From an uncultured Chloroflexales bacterium (lineage in GTDB: Bacteria > Chloroflexota > Chloroflexia > Chloroflexales > Chloroflexaceae), in the NCBI GenBank assembly GCA_937967405.1, contig CALCJV010000062.1, positions 1 through 57,105 of the forward strand: 57,105 bases of DNA, written 5' to 3'. The notes under the pieces were generated by a model. That model worked only from the letters and a program-made list of their open reading frames with translations, was not told the DNA's origin and ran no database searches. This document shows positions 9,410 to 23,800 of this stretch, piece after piece (within the stretch, counting starts at the first letter, position 1; the number at the start of each line of letters is the position of its first letter). Position numbers and translations under genes: made by a program.

Positions 9410-9985
9410 GTGAAGCATACCCCAAACCTTGCCCAAATACACCCGCCGCGTCTTTCTTCGATTGAGCGGATGATCTTCCTGAAAGAAGTGCCCTTCTTTC
9501 AACAGCTTGCCGTTGAACAGTTGCGGATTTTGGCTACCATTTGCGAAGAACAAGCCGCCGCCGCCGATCAACGGATCGTTTATCAGGGTGAGCCGGGTGG
9601 CACATTATACATCATCGTAGCTGGGCAAGTGGGTATCGAACGTGAACGCGAAACCGGTTCCGTAGCGCGGGTAGCCACCCTCAATCGTTATGACTATTTT
9701 GGCGAAGTAAGCCTCTTTGATGGTGGTGCATATGGCGCATCGGCGTTTGCACTCCAGCCCACGCGCATGCTCACGCTCAACCGGACCCCACTCATCGCCT
9801 TGATTCGCCAGTACCCTGATCTCGGCTTAGTCATCCTGAGCGAACTGAGCCAACGCTTGCAGCAAGCCCACCGCCGCATTACAGAACTGACCCGCGTCCA
9901 GCCTAGCCAGTTAGTGCAGCTCTTTGATCAACTCGAAGCCCAACAGGAACACCCCGATGACGAACCTAATGCACCTCGACCGTGA
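9410..9985 (+). CDS. Cyclic-nucleotide-binding-fold protein (cassette arginine missing)
   Basis: 191 aa from GTG. A single cNMP-binding-like domain (about 20-150) ends in a helical tail. It begins ERMIFLKEVPFF and contains YFGEVSLFDGG, the start of the phosphate-binding cassette. Where cAMP binders have R-S/T-A the sequence reads YGASA, so the arginine that holds the cyclic phosphate is absent and nucleotide binding is doubtful. No DNA-binding helix-turn-helix is present. The C-terminal helix (TRVQPSQLVQLFDQL) closely matches the end of the 1215-aa protein two genes downstream, so the two domains are paralogues. The MbtH-like gene starts inside its 3' end. Confidence 0.88.
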   Translation: MKHTPNLAQIHPPRLSSIERMIFLKEVPFFQQLAVEQLRILATICEEQAAAADQRIVYQGEPGGTLYIIVAGQVGIERERETGSVARVATLNRYDYFGEVSLFDGGAYGASAFALQPTRMLTLNRTPLIALIRQYPDLGLVILSELSQRLQQAHRRITELTRVQPSQLVQLFDQLEAQQEHPDDEPNAPRP

Positions 9986-10271
9986 GCAGATTGAAGCCCA
10001 GCTGCGCTACCGTGTGGTCGTGAATAGTGAGGGGCAATACGCGCTCTTGCTCTTTGAGCAGCCGCTGCCAGCGGGCTGGCGCGACGCGGGCGAACGCGGC
10101 AGCAAAGCCGTATGCCTTGAATTCATCCGCCTCGTGTGGAACGATATGCGCCCCACGTCAATCCGGCAGCCCATCCCTAGCAACACCCAACCCCAGCTGA
10201 CCGCTCGCCTGCCTGAGAGCCACCCCAATTCTGCCGACCATCTCCTCCCTAACCCACCTAGTCCGGCATAA
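9957..10271 (+). CDS. Divergent MbtH-like protein
   Basis: 104 aa. MbtH-like proteins bind NRPS adenylation domains and help them fold and work. The core matches the family: VVVNSEGQYALL, then PLPAGW, G-x-x-GSK, CL-x-FI, and VWNDMRPTS. The usual first tryptophan motif (SxWP) is replaced by ALLLF, so only two of the three conserved tryptophans remain. A ~30-residue Pro/Asn-rich tail follows the domain. The ATG at 9957 has AGGA about 10 nt upstream and overlaps the previous gene by 29 nt. The NRPS genes begin 3.7 kb downstream on the same strand, which supports the call. Confidence 0.85.
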   Translation: MTNLMHLDREQIEAQLRYRVVVNSEGQYALLLFEQPLPAGWRDAGERGSKAVCLEFIRLVWNDMRPTSIRQPIPSNTQPQLTARLPESHPNSADHLLPNPPSPA

Positions 10272-10293
10272 AACTTGAAGGAAACCCACCGAC

Positions 10294-13200
10294 GTGGAAC
10301 TACTGCGGAAAACGCTCAATATCACGCCCGCCGAACTGCCCCAAGCGATGCTGTTGTTTGGCATGCTCCTTGTCTACGTCTTGGGCTGGTTTTGGGGCGT
10401 AAGCATCGTTGAGGCGGCATTCCTGAATACCCTCGGTGTAGTTGCCCTGCCGCTCTTTTTCGTGGTGCGCGGCATGATTTCGATCCCGATCCTCTTTACC
10501 TACACGCTCTTTGCCGATCGGATCAGCAACCAGCGCATTCTCACCACCATCCTGTGGATCAGTGCGCTTGCGGCAACAGTGGGGCTTAGCTTGCTGGCAA
10601 GCGGTGCAGAGGCCCTCGCTTTTCCACTACTCTACTTGATCTTGATGCTTCTCGACGATGTATTCGTGATGCACTGGTACACCTACCTGAATGGCTTCTT
10701 CGATACCCGCACCGCCAAGCGGCTCGTCCCGCCGATCTCCGCTGCTGCCTTGATTGGCGTAGTGCTAGCAGGCTTCAGTATCCCCGTGTTGGCTCAGCAC
10801 GTCGCCCCGATCTGGATCATCAGCGCGTGGCTGCTTACGCTCCTGATCGTGATTGGCTTGGCCCAGTACAACCGTCGTTACCTGCCGCCGCCACCCCCAC
10901 CTACACCTACGGCCCTATTCAGCCGCGAACACACCCAAGCGGATGAAGCCAATCCTTCAGAGACTTACCTTGCCACCATGCAGGCTGGCTACCAATACGT
11001 CGCTGGCTCGCCCCTCTTGCGCTGGATCGCACTGGCATCGCTGCTTGCGATGATCATGCTCGTCTTGATGGAATATGTCACAAGCGCGTTTCTGCTCGAA
11101 CGGCTCCGCACCACCGAAGCTATCGCCAGCTTCATTGGCCCCGTGATTGCGCTTGGGAGCCTGCTCTCGTTCCCGATCCAATTCTTTCTGCTGGGGCGGC
11201 TGATTAGCACGATAGGCGTAGGCAATGCCGCGTTGATCTTTCCCGTCGGCAATCTGCTGATCAGTGGCGGCTTGGTTGCCGCCCCTAGCCTCCCAACCGC
11301 GGGGCTTGCCTACGCTAGCCGCAACAACTTCTACCCCGTCGCCTTTACCATCACCAACCTACTCTACAATGCGGTGCCAACCCGCGTGCAAGGTCGGGCA
11401 CGAGCGTTTACTAGTGGGCTGATCCTGCCCGCTGGAGCCATCATTGGCGGTGCGCTGTTGCTTGGCGTACAAACCCTCGATCTGTTCTGGCTACCAGCGG
11501 GGCTATTGCTCCTCGTTGGCGTGGTCTACCTTGCCACACACTGGCTGATCCGCAAGTGCTACCCCGATGCCTTGCTGTCCACCCTCGAAGAAGACGATCT
11601 ATCGCTGCAACTGATGCGTCTTGCCAGTGAGCCGAGCATGGTAGACCCGACCTTGCTCAGCCTGCTGCGGAAGAAGCTAGACGAAAGTGACAGCGAGCGC
11701 AGTGCGATCTTCCTCGCCCACTTGATCCACCAGATCGGCAGCCCTGAGGCGCAGCGCATCTTGATTGACGTAGCCCGGCAAACGCCGCAGCCCACCCTAC
11801 GCGCAGCAATCGTGGGCATGTTTCTCGAAGCAGAACAGTACAGCGATGCGCTGCGTGATCTCTACACCACTTGTCTCAATGATCCCAGTACCGAAGTGCG
11901 CCTGCTTGCCCTCCAAGCCTTGCAGCGTATGTACGGGACGGATGATCTGTTGCAGCCGATTGCTGAGCCACTGTTGGATGATCCCGATCCGCAGGTGCAA
12001 GCTCAAGCCATTGCGCTGCTCCTCAATACACCCTCTTCGGCTGCTACCACCCGTGCGATAGATGCGCTGCAAACCCTGCTGGCTGATGATCGCCCAGAAT
12101 GGCGAGAGCGGGCCGTGCAGGTGGTGGGGCAGAGCCGCAACGCCTGCTATGTGCCCCTGCTCTTACCCGCCCTCGATGATCCCGCCGACAACGTGCGCCT
12201 ACGGGCCGCCGTCGCGTGTGAGCAACTCCTCGCTAGCGCGATGGCATCCGAACAAGCCCTCACCGATCTGCTCGCGCAACTCAGCCAGCGTGTGAATGAT
12301 CCGCTCGAACGGGTGCGCTTGGCAGCGTTGCTCGTGCTTGCCTATGCTGGCGATGCGAATGCGCTAAGCGTGTTTGTCAAGGCCCTGAGCGACAGTAGCC
12401 CATTGGTACGCAGCACTGCGGCCGATATTCTGGTGCAGTTCGGCAGTGGCCAGCCGATCACGCCACAGGCATTTAGCGTCCCCCTCGAACACGGTGCTCT
12501 CAGCTCCTTGCACGCAGCCGGTAGCCCTGAGAGCAAGCCCTCATCGCTGCGCGAGCTTGCACCAGCCGTGCTGTTGCTGGTGCAGCAAATGCAGCAGAGC
12601 ACAGATCGCCAACGCAGCGCAATGGCCACCGTGATCCTGACCCGTATCAACCGCGAACGTTACCGCGCTACGTTGCTGACACTGGTCGAAGGCCGTCTGC
12701 GTGAAGTGTACCAACTGCGCCTGTATCAGCAAGCAATCCAGCCACTCACTGCCGATGCGGCACTGGCGGCGGTGCAAGCAACGCTTTACGAACAGAGCCA
12801 GAGCCAACTAGACGACATCTTCTACATGCTCAGTGCGCTGAGTGATGCCCGCTCGATCCGGCTGGTGCAGGAGTCACTGTTGAGCCACCTGCCGCATGTA
12901 CGGGCGAATGCCATTGAAGCCCTTGAAAGTCTCTCCTCGCCCCAGCTAGCCAGCCTGATTGAGCTGATCTGCGACCCTGAACCAGCAACGGGGGCATTCG
13001 CGGCGGCAACACGCCACGTCGGCCTGACGCAGCCCGATCTGTCGGCCACACTCCACTATCTTGTGTGCCAAACCCCAGATGCGTGGCAACGCACCGCAAC
13101 GGTGTATGCCTTGCAGCACCAGCTTGCGCTTGCCGAACGCGATCCCGCTCCGGCTGACAGCACACCCAGCCCGGCGAGTGCACACACGCACCCTGCCCCC

Positions 13201-13941
13201 GCCACGCCCGCCGCATCCCGCCGCCGCCAGAAGCGGCTCGACGATCTGCTGGAGCGGGTGAGTGCCCCTAGTGCGCCTGCACCGCTGCCCGCCGCGCCAA
13301 TCACCGATCCCATCGCAACCACACCACCCCGCGCCACCCCTACGCCGTTGCTCGATCCGGCACAGGTCCGCGCATTACTCACCCTAGCCCAAGCCGATCC
13401 TGATCCGCAGGTGCAGGCAGTGCTGCGTACCCCGCCCCGCACGAACCCCGCACCAAACATCGTCGAGCGGGTACTGCTGCTGCGTAGGGTGCCCTTCTTC
13501 GAGGGCATGACGATTGAACAACTGCGGGCACTCGCCCGTGTCTGTATTGTGCAAGAGTATGCCGCCGGTGCAACCATTTTCCAGCCCGGCGACCCCGCCC
13601 AATCGCTTTACATCGTGGTGCGTGGGCAGGTGGTGATTGACCAAGAGAAACGCCGCGGACGCTACACTAAACTGGCCCAAGCGGATGCAGGCGTTGCCTT
13701 CGGCGAAGCCAGCCTCTTCGATCCCAACCCGCACAGCACCCGCGCTACGGCAACCGCACCAACACTGCTGCTGATCCTCAGCCGTGAGCCGCTAATCGCA
13801 TTGGCCAGCCAAAACGCTACCGTGATGCTGGCCATGGTGACCGTGATGAGCCAACGCCTGCGCGATGCCCAAGCCCGCATTGCTGATTTGACCCGGGCCC
13901 AACCTCGCCAACTTCAGCGATTATATGATATGCTAAGTTAA
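10294..13941 (+). CDS. Npt-type transporter domain fused to HEAT repeats and a cNMP-binding domain
   Basis: 1215 aa from GTG with AAGGAA upstream. Residues ~15-430 form about 12 membrane helices of the type seen in Npt1/Npt2 (ADP/ATP carrier-like, MFS-related) proteins. Residues ~440-950 are alpha-helical HEAT-like repeats with recurring 'DPxxxVRxxA' units. A Pro/Ala/Thr-rich linker covers ~950-1040. Residues ~1056-1195 are a cNMP-binding domain with FGEASLFD and STRATATA, so its cassette arginine is kept, unlike the paralogue at 9410. The substrate is unknown; nucleotide transport is only suggested by the fold. It lies between the MbtH-like gene and the NRPS genes with short gaps and is probably part of that transcript. 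Confidence 0.85.
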   Translation: MELLRKTLNITPAELPQAMLLFGMLLVYVLGWFWGVSIVEAAFLNTLGVVALPLFFVVRGMISIPILFTYTLFADRISNQRILTTILWISALAATVGLSLLASGAEALAFPLLYLILMLLDDVFVMHWYTYLNGFFDTRTAKRLVPPISAAALIGVVLAGFSIPVLAQHVAPIWIISAWLLTLLIVIGLAQYNRRYLPPPPPPTPTALFSREHTQADEANPSETYLATMQAGYQYVAGSPLLRWIALASLLAMIMLVLMEYVTSAFLLERLRTTEAIASFIGPVIALGSLLSFPIQFFLLGRLISTIGVGNAALIFPVGNLLISGGLVAAPSLPTAGLAYASRNNFYPVAFTITNLLYNAVPTRVQGRARAFTSGLILPAGAIIGGALLLGVQTLDLFWLPAGLLLLVGVVYLATHWLIRKCYPDALLSTLEEDDLSLQLMRLASEPSMVDPTLLSLLRKKLDESDSERSAIFLAHLIHQIGSPEAQRILIDVARQTPQPTLRAAIVGMFLEAEQYSDALRDLYTTCLNDPSTEVRLLALQALQRMYGTDDLLQPIAEPLLDDPDPQVQAQAIALLLNTPSSAATTRAIDALQTLLADDRPEWRERAVQVVGQSRNACYVPLLLPALDDPADNVRLRAAVACEQLLASAMASEQALTDLLAQLSQRVNDPLERVRLAALLVLAYAGDANALSVFVKALSDSSPLVRSTAADILVQFGSGQPITPQAFSVPLEHGALSSLHAAGSPESKPSSLRELAPAVLLLVQQMQQSTDRQRSAMATVILTRINRERYRATLLTLVEGRLREVYQLRLYQQAIQPLTADAALAAVQATLYEQSQSQLDDIFYMLSALSDARSIRLVQESLLSHLPHVRANAIEALESLSSPQLASLIELICDPEPATGAFAAATRHVGLTQPDLSATLHYLVCQTPDAWQRTATVYALQHQLALAERDPAPADSTPSPASAHTHPAPATPAASRRRQKRLDDLLERVSAPSAPAPLPAAPITDPIATTPPRATPTPLLDPAQVRALLTLAQADPDPQVQAVLRTPPRTNPAPNIVERVLLLRRVPFFEGMTIEQLRALARVCIVQEYAAGATIFQPGDPAQSLYIVVRGQVVIDQEKRRGRYTKLAQADAGVAFGEASLFDPNPHSTRATATAPTLLLILSREPLIALASQNATVMLAMVTVMSQRLRDAQARIADLTRAQPRQLQRLYDMLS

Positions 13942-13998
13942 GCGGATTGAGGAGCAAAGTTTCAATAATAGCAAAAATAGCAACACAGCGAGGGTATT

Positions 13999-17804
<3,806 letters not shown>

Positions 17805-17805
<1 letters not shown>

Positions 17806-20800
17806 TGGTCGGCACGCTCGAATTCTTAAACTACCTGCATGAGCAGGGCATCCAACTATATACTGATGGTGAACGCCTGCGCTACCGTGCTCCCGCAGGA
17901 GTGCTAACGCCTGCGTTGCGTGAGCAGCTGGGGCAGCGCAAAGACGAACTCCTGCGCCTACTTTTGCAAGCGAGCGAGCCACTCCCCAGCATCCCCACCG
18001 CCCCCAACCTGCTGACTGCGCCGCTTTCCGCTGGGCAGCGGCGGCTGTGGCTGCTCGAACAGCTCGGCAGTGGGCGAGCCTATTATGTACCCATGCTGTT
18101 GCACCTACGCGGGCAGCTTGATCGGTCAATATGGCAGCAGTGCATCCACCTACTGTTCACCCGCCACGCCAGCCTCCGCACCAGCTTCCAACTCGACAAT
18201 GGCGAGCCAATCCAGCAGGTCCATCCGCATGTCCCGCTGGTGATCCCGCGCACTGATCTACGGGGCGTACCCGATCAAGCCGCCGCCCTGCACCGCCTTA
18301 TCCAGCCTTTAATTGAACAGCCCTTTGATCTGAGCCAAGCTCCCCTGATCCGCTCCGAGACGATCCAACTCGCCGATGATCATACCGTTATCGTAGCCAC
18401 CTACCATCACATTATCATAGACGGGCTATCGGTAGATGTCATGCTGCGCGAACTCGCCCAATGCTATACCGCCTTTGTCCAGCAGCAAAACCTCGACTTA
18501 CCGCCCTTGCCGCTCCAATACACCGACTATGCGCGGTGGCAACAGCAGCGCAATCGCCCCACAGACTACCCCACTGATCTACGCTACTGGACCCAGCAGC
18601 TTGCCGATCTGCCGCCGCTCCTGCCGCTCCCGCTCGATTACCCGCGCCCGCCAGTGGCCAGCATGCGCGGCGCACAGCACACCCAAGTAATTCCACAGCC
18701 GTTGCTCGATCAACTACGGGGGCTGAGCCAGCACGCCGGAACCACGCTCTCAATGACAATGCTAGCCACGTATGCGTTGTTGCTAATGCGTTACACAGGG
18801 CAAGCGGACATCCCGATTGGGATGCCAATCAGCCACCGCCCGCAGCCCGAACTAGAGCATCTGGTCGGATTCTTTTTGAATACGCTCGTGCTGCGGGTGC
18901 AGATGCACGCCCCAACGATGACCGGCATGGAGTTGCTCGGCCATGTGCGCGAGGTGGCCCTAGCGGCATATGCCCATCAAGACCTGCCTTTTGAGTTGCT
19001 AGTGGAAGCCTTGCAGCCCGAACGTTCGGCCAGCTCCACCCCGCTCTTTCAGGCGATGTTTGAATTTGAGAATGCACCCGTGCGTCAACTCGAACTGCCC
19101 AACCTGACCTTGAGCCGTGAGTGGCTCCCGCATGGTGGTGCACAAACCGATCTGGCCCTGCTGATCGAAGAAACGCCGCACGAACTGATCTGCCAGTGGG
19201 AATATGCGACAGACCTGTTTGCGCCGGCCACGATCACCCGCCTTGCCGAAAGTTACACCACCTTGCTGCACGCGCTGGTGGCCCAGCCCAATCTGCCGAT
19301 CCGCCAGTTGCCGATCCTGACCGATGCCCAGCAGCACACGATCATCCACGCTTGGAACAACACCGCCCGCGCCTACCCCACCGATCTGGGCGTGCAGCAC
19401 CTGATCGAGCAACAAGCCCAGCGCACGCCCCACGCCATTGCCGTGCAGATGGGTGATACCCGTCTTACCTACGCCGAACTCAATCAGCAGGCGGAGGTAC
19501 TTGCCGCGCAGCTTACGGCCGCATTGCAGCAGCTGGGCATCCCCGCCGCAGATACGCCGCTTGCGTTGTGCCTCACTCGCAGCCCTACACTGATTGTCGC
19601 CCTGCTCGCAATCCTTAAAACTGGAGCCGCCTATCTGCCCCTTGACCCTGACCACCCCACTGAACGCTTGCGCCTGATTCTGGCTGATGCCCAGCCTGCG
19701 CTGGTGCTGACTGAACGCACCTTGCACGCCCGTTTCGCCGATCTGGATGTGCCGCTCATCCTACACGATGACCTGCCCACCACACCATCGGCGACAGTTA
19801 CACCGCATCGCCCGCCAGCATTCGACCCAGAGCAGCTTGCCTACCTAATCTACACCTCCGGTTCAGCGGGCACACCGAAGGGCGTAGCCGTGCCGCACCG
19901 CAGCGTCGTCAACTTCCTGTTCGCCATGCAGCACGAGCCGGGCATCACCCCCACAGACCGGTTGCTCGCGGTGACCACCGTCGCGTTTGATATTGCCGCG
20001 CTCGAACTGTTCCTCCCGCTCACCGTCGGCGCACAAGTCATCCTTGCCAGCAGCGAGCAGAGCCGCGATGGACTCCAGTTGGTGCACCTGCTGGAGCAAT
20101 CCGGCGCAACGATGATGCAAGCGACCCCCGCAACATGGCGCATGCTGCTAGCAGCAGGCTGGCAGGGGTCCCAGACCCTCAAGCTGCTGTGTGGTGGCGA
20201 AGCTCTTGCGCCTGATCTGGCGGCCCAGTTGGTGCAGCGCGGGCGGGCGGTGTGGAACCTGTATGGCCCGACCGAGACGACGATCTGGTCTACGATCAAC
20301 CGCATCACCGATGCCACTGCACCAGTCTTAATTGGCCGCCCAATCGCCAACACCTCCTGCTACATCCTCGATGCCGAAGGAATGTCTCTACCGCCCGGCG
20401 TAATCGGGGAGTTGTACATTGGCGGGGCCGGCGTAGTGCGCGGCTACCACCGCCGCCCCGACCTGACGGCTGAACGCTTCGTGCCCGATCCATTCGCCGC
20501 AAGCGCAGGGGCGCGGATGTATCGCACTGGCGATCACGCCCGCTTCCACCCTGATGGGCGCATCGAGTACCTCGGCCGGGCTGATTTTCAGATCAAGCTG
20601 CGCGGGGTACGGATTGAGCCGGGCGAAGTCGAGGCGGCGATCCTGCGCCACCCACAGATCCGCGAAGCGGCCGTAGTGCTCGCACAGCCTCCCGCCGAGC
20701 CAGCCCTGATTGCCTATATTGTGCCGCAAGGTGACGTTGATGTACCTGCTACTGATGCACTGCTGAATGAGCTACGCCAGCACCTCAGCACTGCTCTGCC

Positions 20801-23800
20801 ACCCGCGATGTTACCCGCCCACTATGTCCTGCTGCCGCAGCTACCGCTCAACCCGAATGGCAAGCTGGATCGCAGCCGCCTACCTGCACCCGTTGCTGCA
20901 CCTGCTTCGGCGCATGTGAATGCGCCACGCACACCGCTGGAACAATTGCTTACGACAGTCTGGCAAGACGTGCTGGCCCAGCCTACCATCGGCATCCACG
21001 ACAACTTCTTCATGCTTGGCGGGCACTCGCTACGAGCCACGCAAGTTGTCGCTCGCCTGCGGGATCGCCTGAACTACAACATCCCTGTGCGCTGGTTGTT
21101 TGAGCATCCCACGATTGCGAGCCTTGCCGCCGCGCTTGCCGCCGCCCCCGATGCCCCGTCCGTGCCTGTCAGCGATGCGGCAGGAGGTGATCTGCCAACT
21201 TCATCGGCTGATACAATCCCCCGCCGCCGCCCAACTGATCTGCCGCGTCTATCGCTGGCCCAGCAACGCCTATGGGTGTTAGAGCAACTCGGCCCGGTTG
21301 CCCCAACCTATACACTGACATTGAGCTTTCGGCTACAGGGCCCACTTGATCCTGATCGGCTTGAACGTGCGCTGGCGTTCCTCGTGCAACGCCATAGCAG
21401 CCTCCGCACGACCTTTGTGCTGGCTGCACCACTGGCAAACGATGGGCGTGCAGCCCCAAGCCCAGAGCCGTTCCAACAGGTTGCAGCGGCACGCGACTTC
21501 CGGCTGGCACACACCGACTTGAGCGCACTGCCCCCTGATCAGCGCACCGCCACACTCACCAGCTTGCTCACCACGCAGGCCAGCACCCCTATGCGGATGC
21601 AGGATGCAGAGCTGTTCCAAGCCCATCTCTATCGGCTTGATAGGCAGGAGTGGGTGCTACTCTGGCGATGTCACCACAGCATCACCGACGGCTGGTCGCT
21701 TGATCTGCTTATCCGCGAGTTAGGCGCAGTCTACACTGCGTTGCAGCAGGGGCAACAGCCCACGTTGCCGGAACTATCGCTAGAGTATACCGATTACGCC
21801 GTGTGGCAACGCGCCCAACGCGATACGCCGCACATGCGCCAACAGCAAGCATATTGGGTGGAGCAGCTTGCAGGTTTGCCCACCCTGCTCGATCTCCCTA
21901 CGGATCGCCCGCGCCCTGCCCTACAGCCCATGCATGGCGCACGCCTGCTGTGGCGCATCCCCCCCGATCTCCTGCCAGCATTGCGCGAGCTTGCCCAGCA
22001 CCACGCTGCTACGCTGTATATGACCATGCTAGCCGCCTTTGCCACATTGCTCATGCGCTACACACACACCACCGATCTAGCGATTGGTACGCCTGTGGCT
22101 GGGCGCAGCCACACCGCCCTAGAGCCACTCGTCGGCTTCTTTGTCAATATGCTGGTGATGCGCGTGCAGCCTACGCCCCAGCAGTCCTTCCACGACCTGC
22201 TCGCTCAAGTCCGCCAAACCATGCTGGCCGCCCTTGCCCACGCCGATCTCCCCTTCAGCCAACTGGTTGAAGCGATCCAGCCTGCCCGTAGCCTCAGCCA
22301 CCAACCTCTGTTCCAAGTTGCATTTGCGCTGGAACAAGCTCCGCAACGCACGCTGCACCTGCCCCAGATTGAGAGCCAAACGACGTGGCTGCATAGCGGT
22401 GCTGTGCAGTATGACCTTGCGCTCCTCTTGGAAGAACACGACGGGCAGGTCCACGGCGAATGGGCATATGCGACGGCCCTCTTTGATGCGGCCACGATTG
22501 AGCGCATGGCCGCGAATTTCGAGGTATTGCTGCGGGCAATTGTAGCCGCACCGGAACAGCCACTCGGTACGCTGCCCCTCCTCAGTGCCGCCGAACGGGA
22601 ACAACTCCTCGTGACATGGAATGCCACTACTACCGCCTATGATCGCCACACCCCCACCCACGCCCTGATTGCAGCGCGTGCCGCCGCGCAGCCGCACGCC
22701 CTCGCCGTGGGTGATCCCCAGCATCGCCTGAGCTATGCCGAGCTAAACGCCCGCGCAGACACACTCGCCGCCACCTTGCTCGCACACGGGCTAGAGCCGG
22801 AACAGCCAGTTGTGCTATACCTCGAACGCAGCGTTACGCTCGTCGTGGCGATGCTCGCGGTGCTGAAGGCGGGCGGCGCGTTTCTGCCACTCGACCCTAG
22901 CACCCCGCCCGCCCGTGTGCAGCGCATCGTTGCCGATGCCCACCCGTACTGTGTGCTCACCAGCCCGGCCCTGCATGTCACCCTCGCCGACGTAGGCGTG
23001 CCGTGCCTCATCCCCGCCACGCTAGCCGATGCCCACGCGCACCATCCGCCGCTCAGCATGCCGACGACACCCGAACAGCTGGCGTACATCATTTACACCT
23101 CTGGCTCAACCGGCGCACCGAAAGGCGTGCAACTGACGCACGGCGGGCTTGCCAACCTGATCGCGTGGTATTGCCGCTACTACGCCGTCACGCCCCAAGA
23201 TCGGCTCACGCAGCTAGTTAGCCTCAGCTTTGATGCGCTGGTGTGGGAGCTACTGCCTGCGCTCAGTGCCGGAGCGAGCGTCTGGATGCCTGATGAGACC
23301 ACCCGCACCACGCCGCACATGCTGCGCGATTGGCTGATTGCCAATGCGATCACGATCACCTTCCTGCCTACACCGCTCGCTGAACAGCTCCTGCTCCTCG
23401 ACTGGTCAGACGCAACCGCGTTGCGCGTGATGCAGACCGCCGGGGATCGCTTGCGCCGCTACCCGCCGGTCGGCTTGCCATTTACGCTCTACAACAACTA
23501 CGGGCCCGCCGAGACGACGATTGCCACCACCGCCACCCCCGTACTGCCCAATCCGGCTGCCCTCAGCCCCCCCCCGATTGGCAAGCCGATTGCAAATACA
23601 CACCTGTATGTCCTTGATGCCATGCAACAGCCCGTGCCAATCGGCGTGGTGGGCGAGCTGTATGTCGCTGGAGATAGCCTTGCTCGTGGCTATCTCGGAC
23701 AACCAGAGCTAACCCGCACGCGCTTTATGCCGAATCCGTTTGCCCCCACCCCTGCAAGCCGGATGTATCGCACTGGCGATCTCGTGCGCTACCGCGCCGA

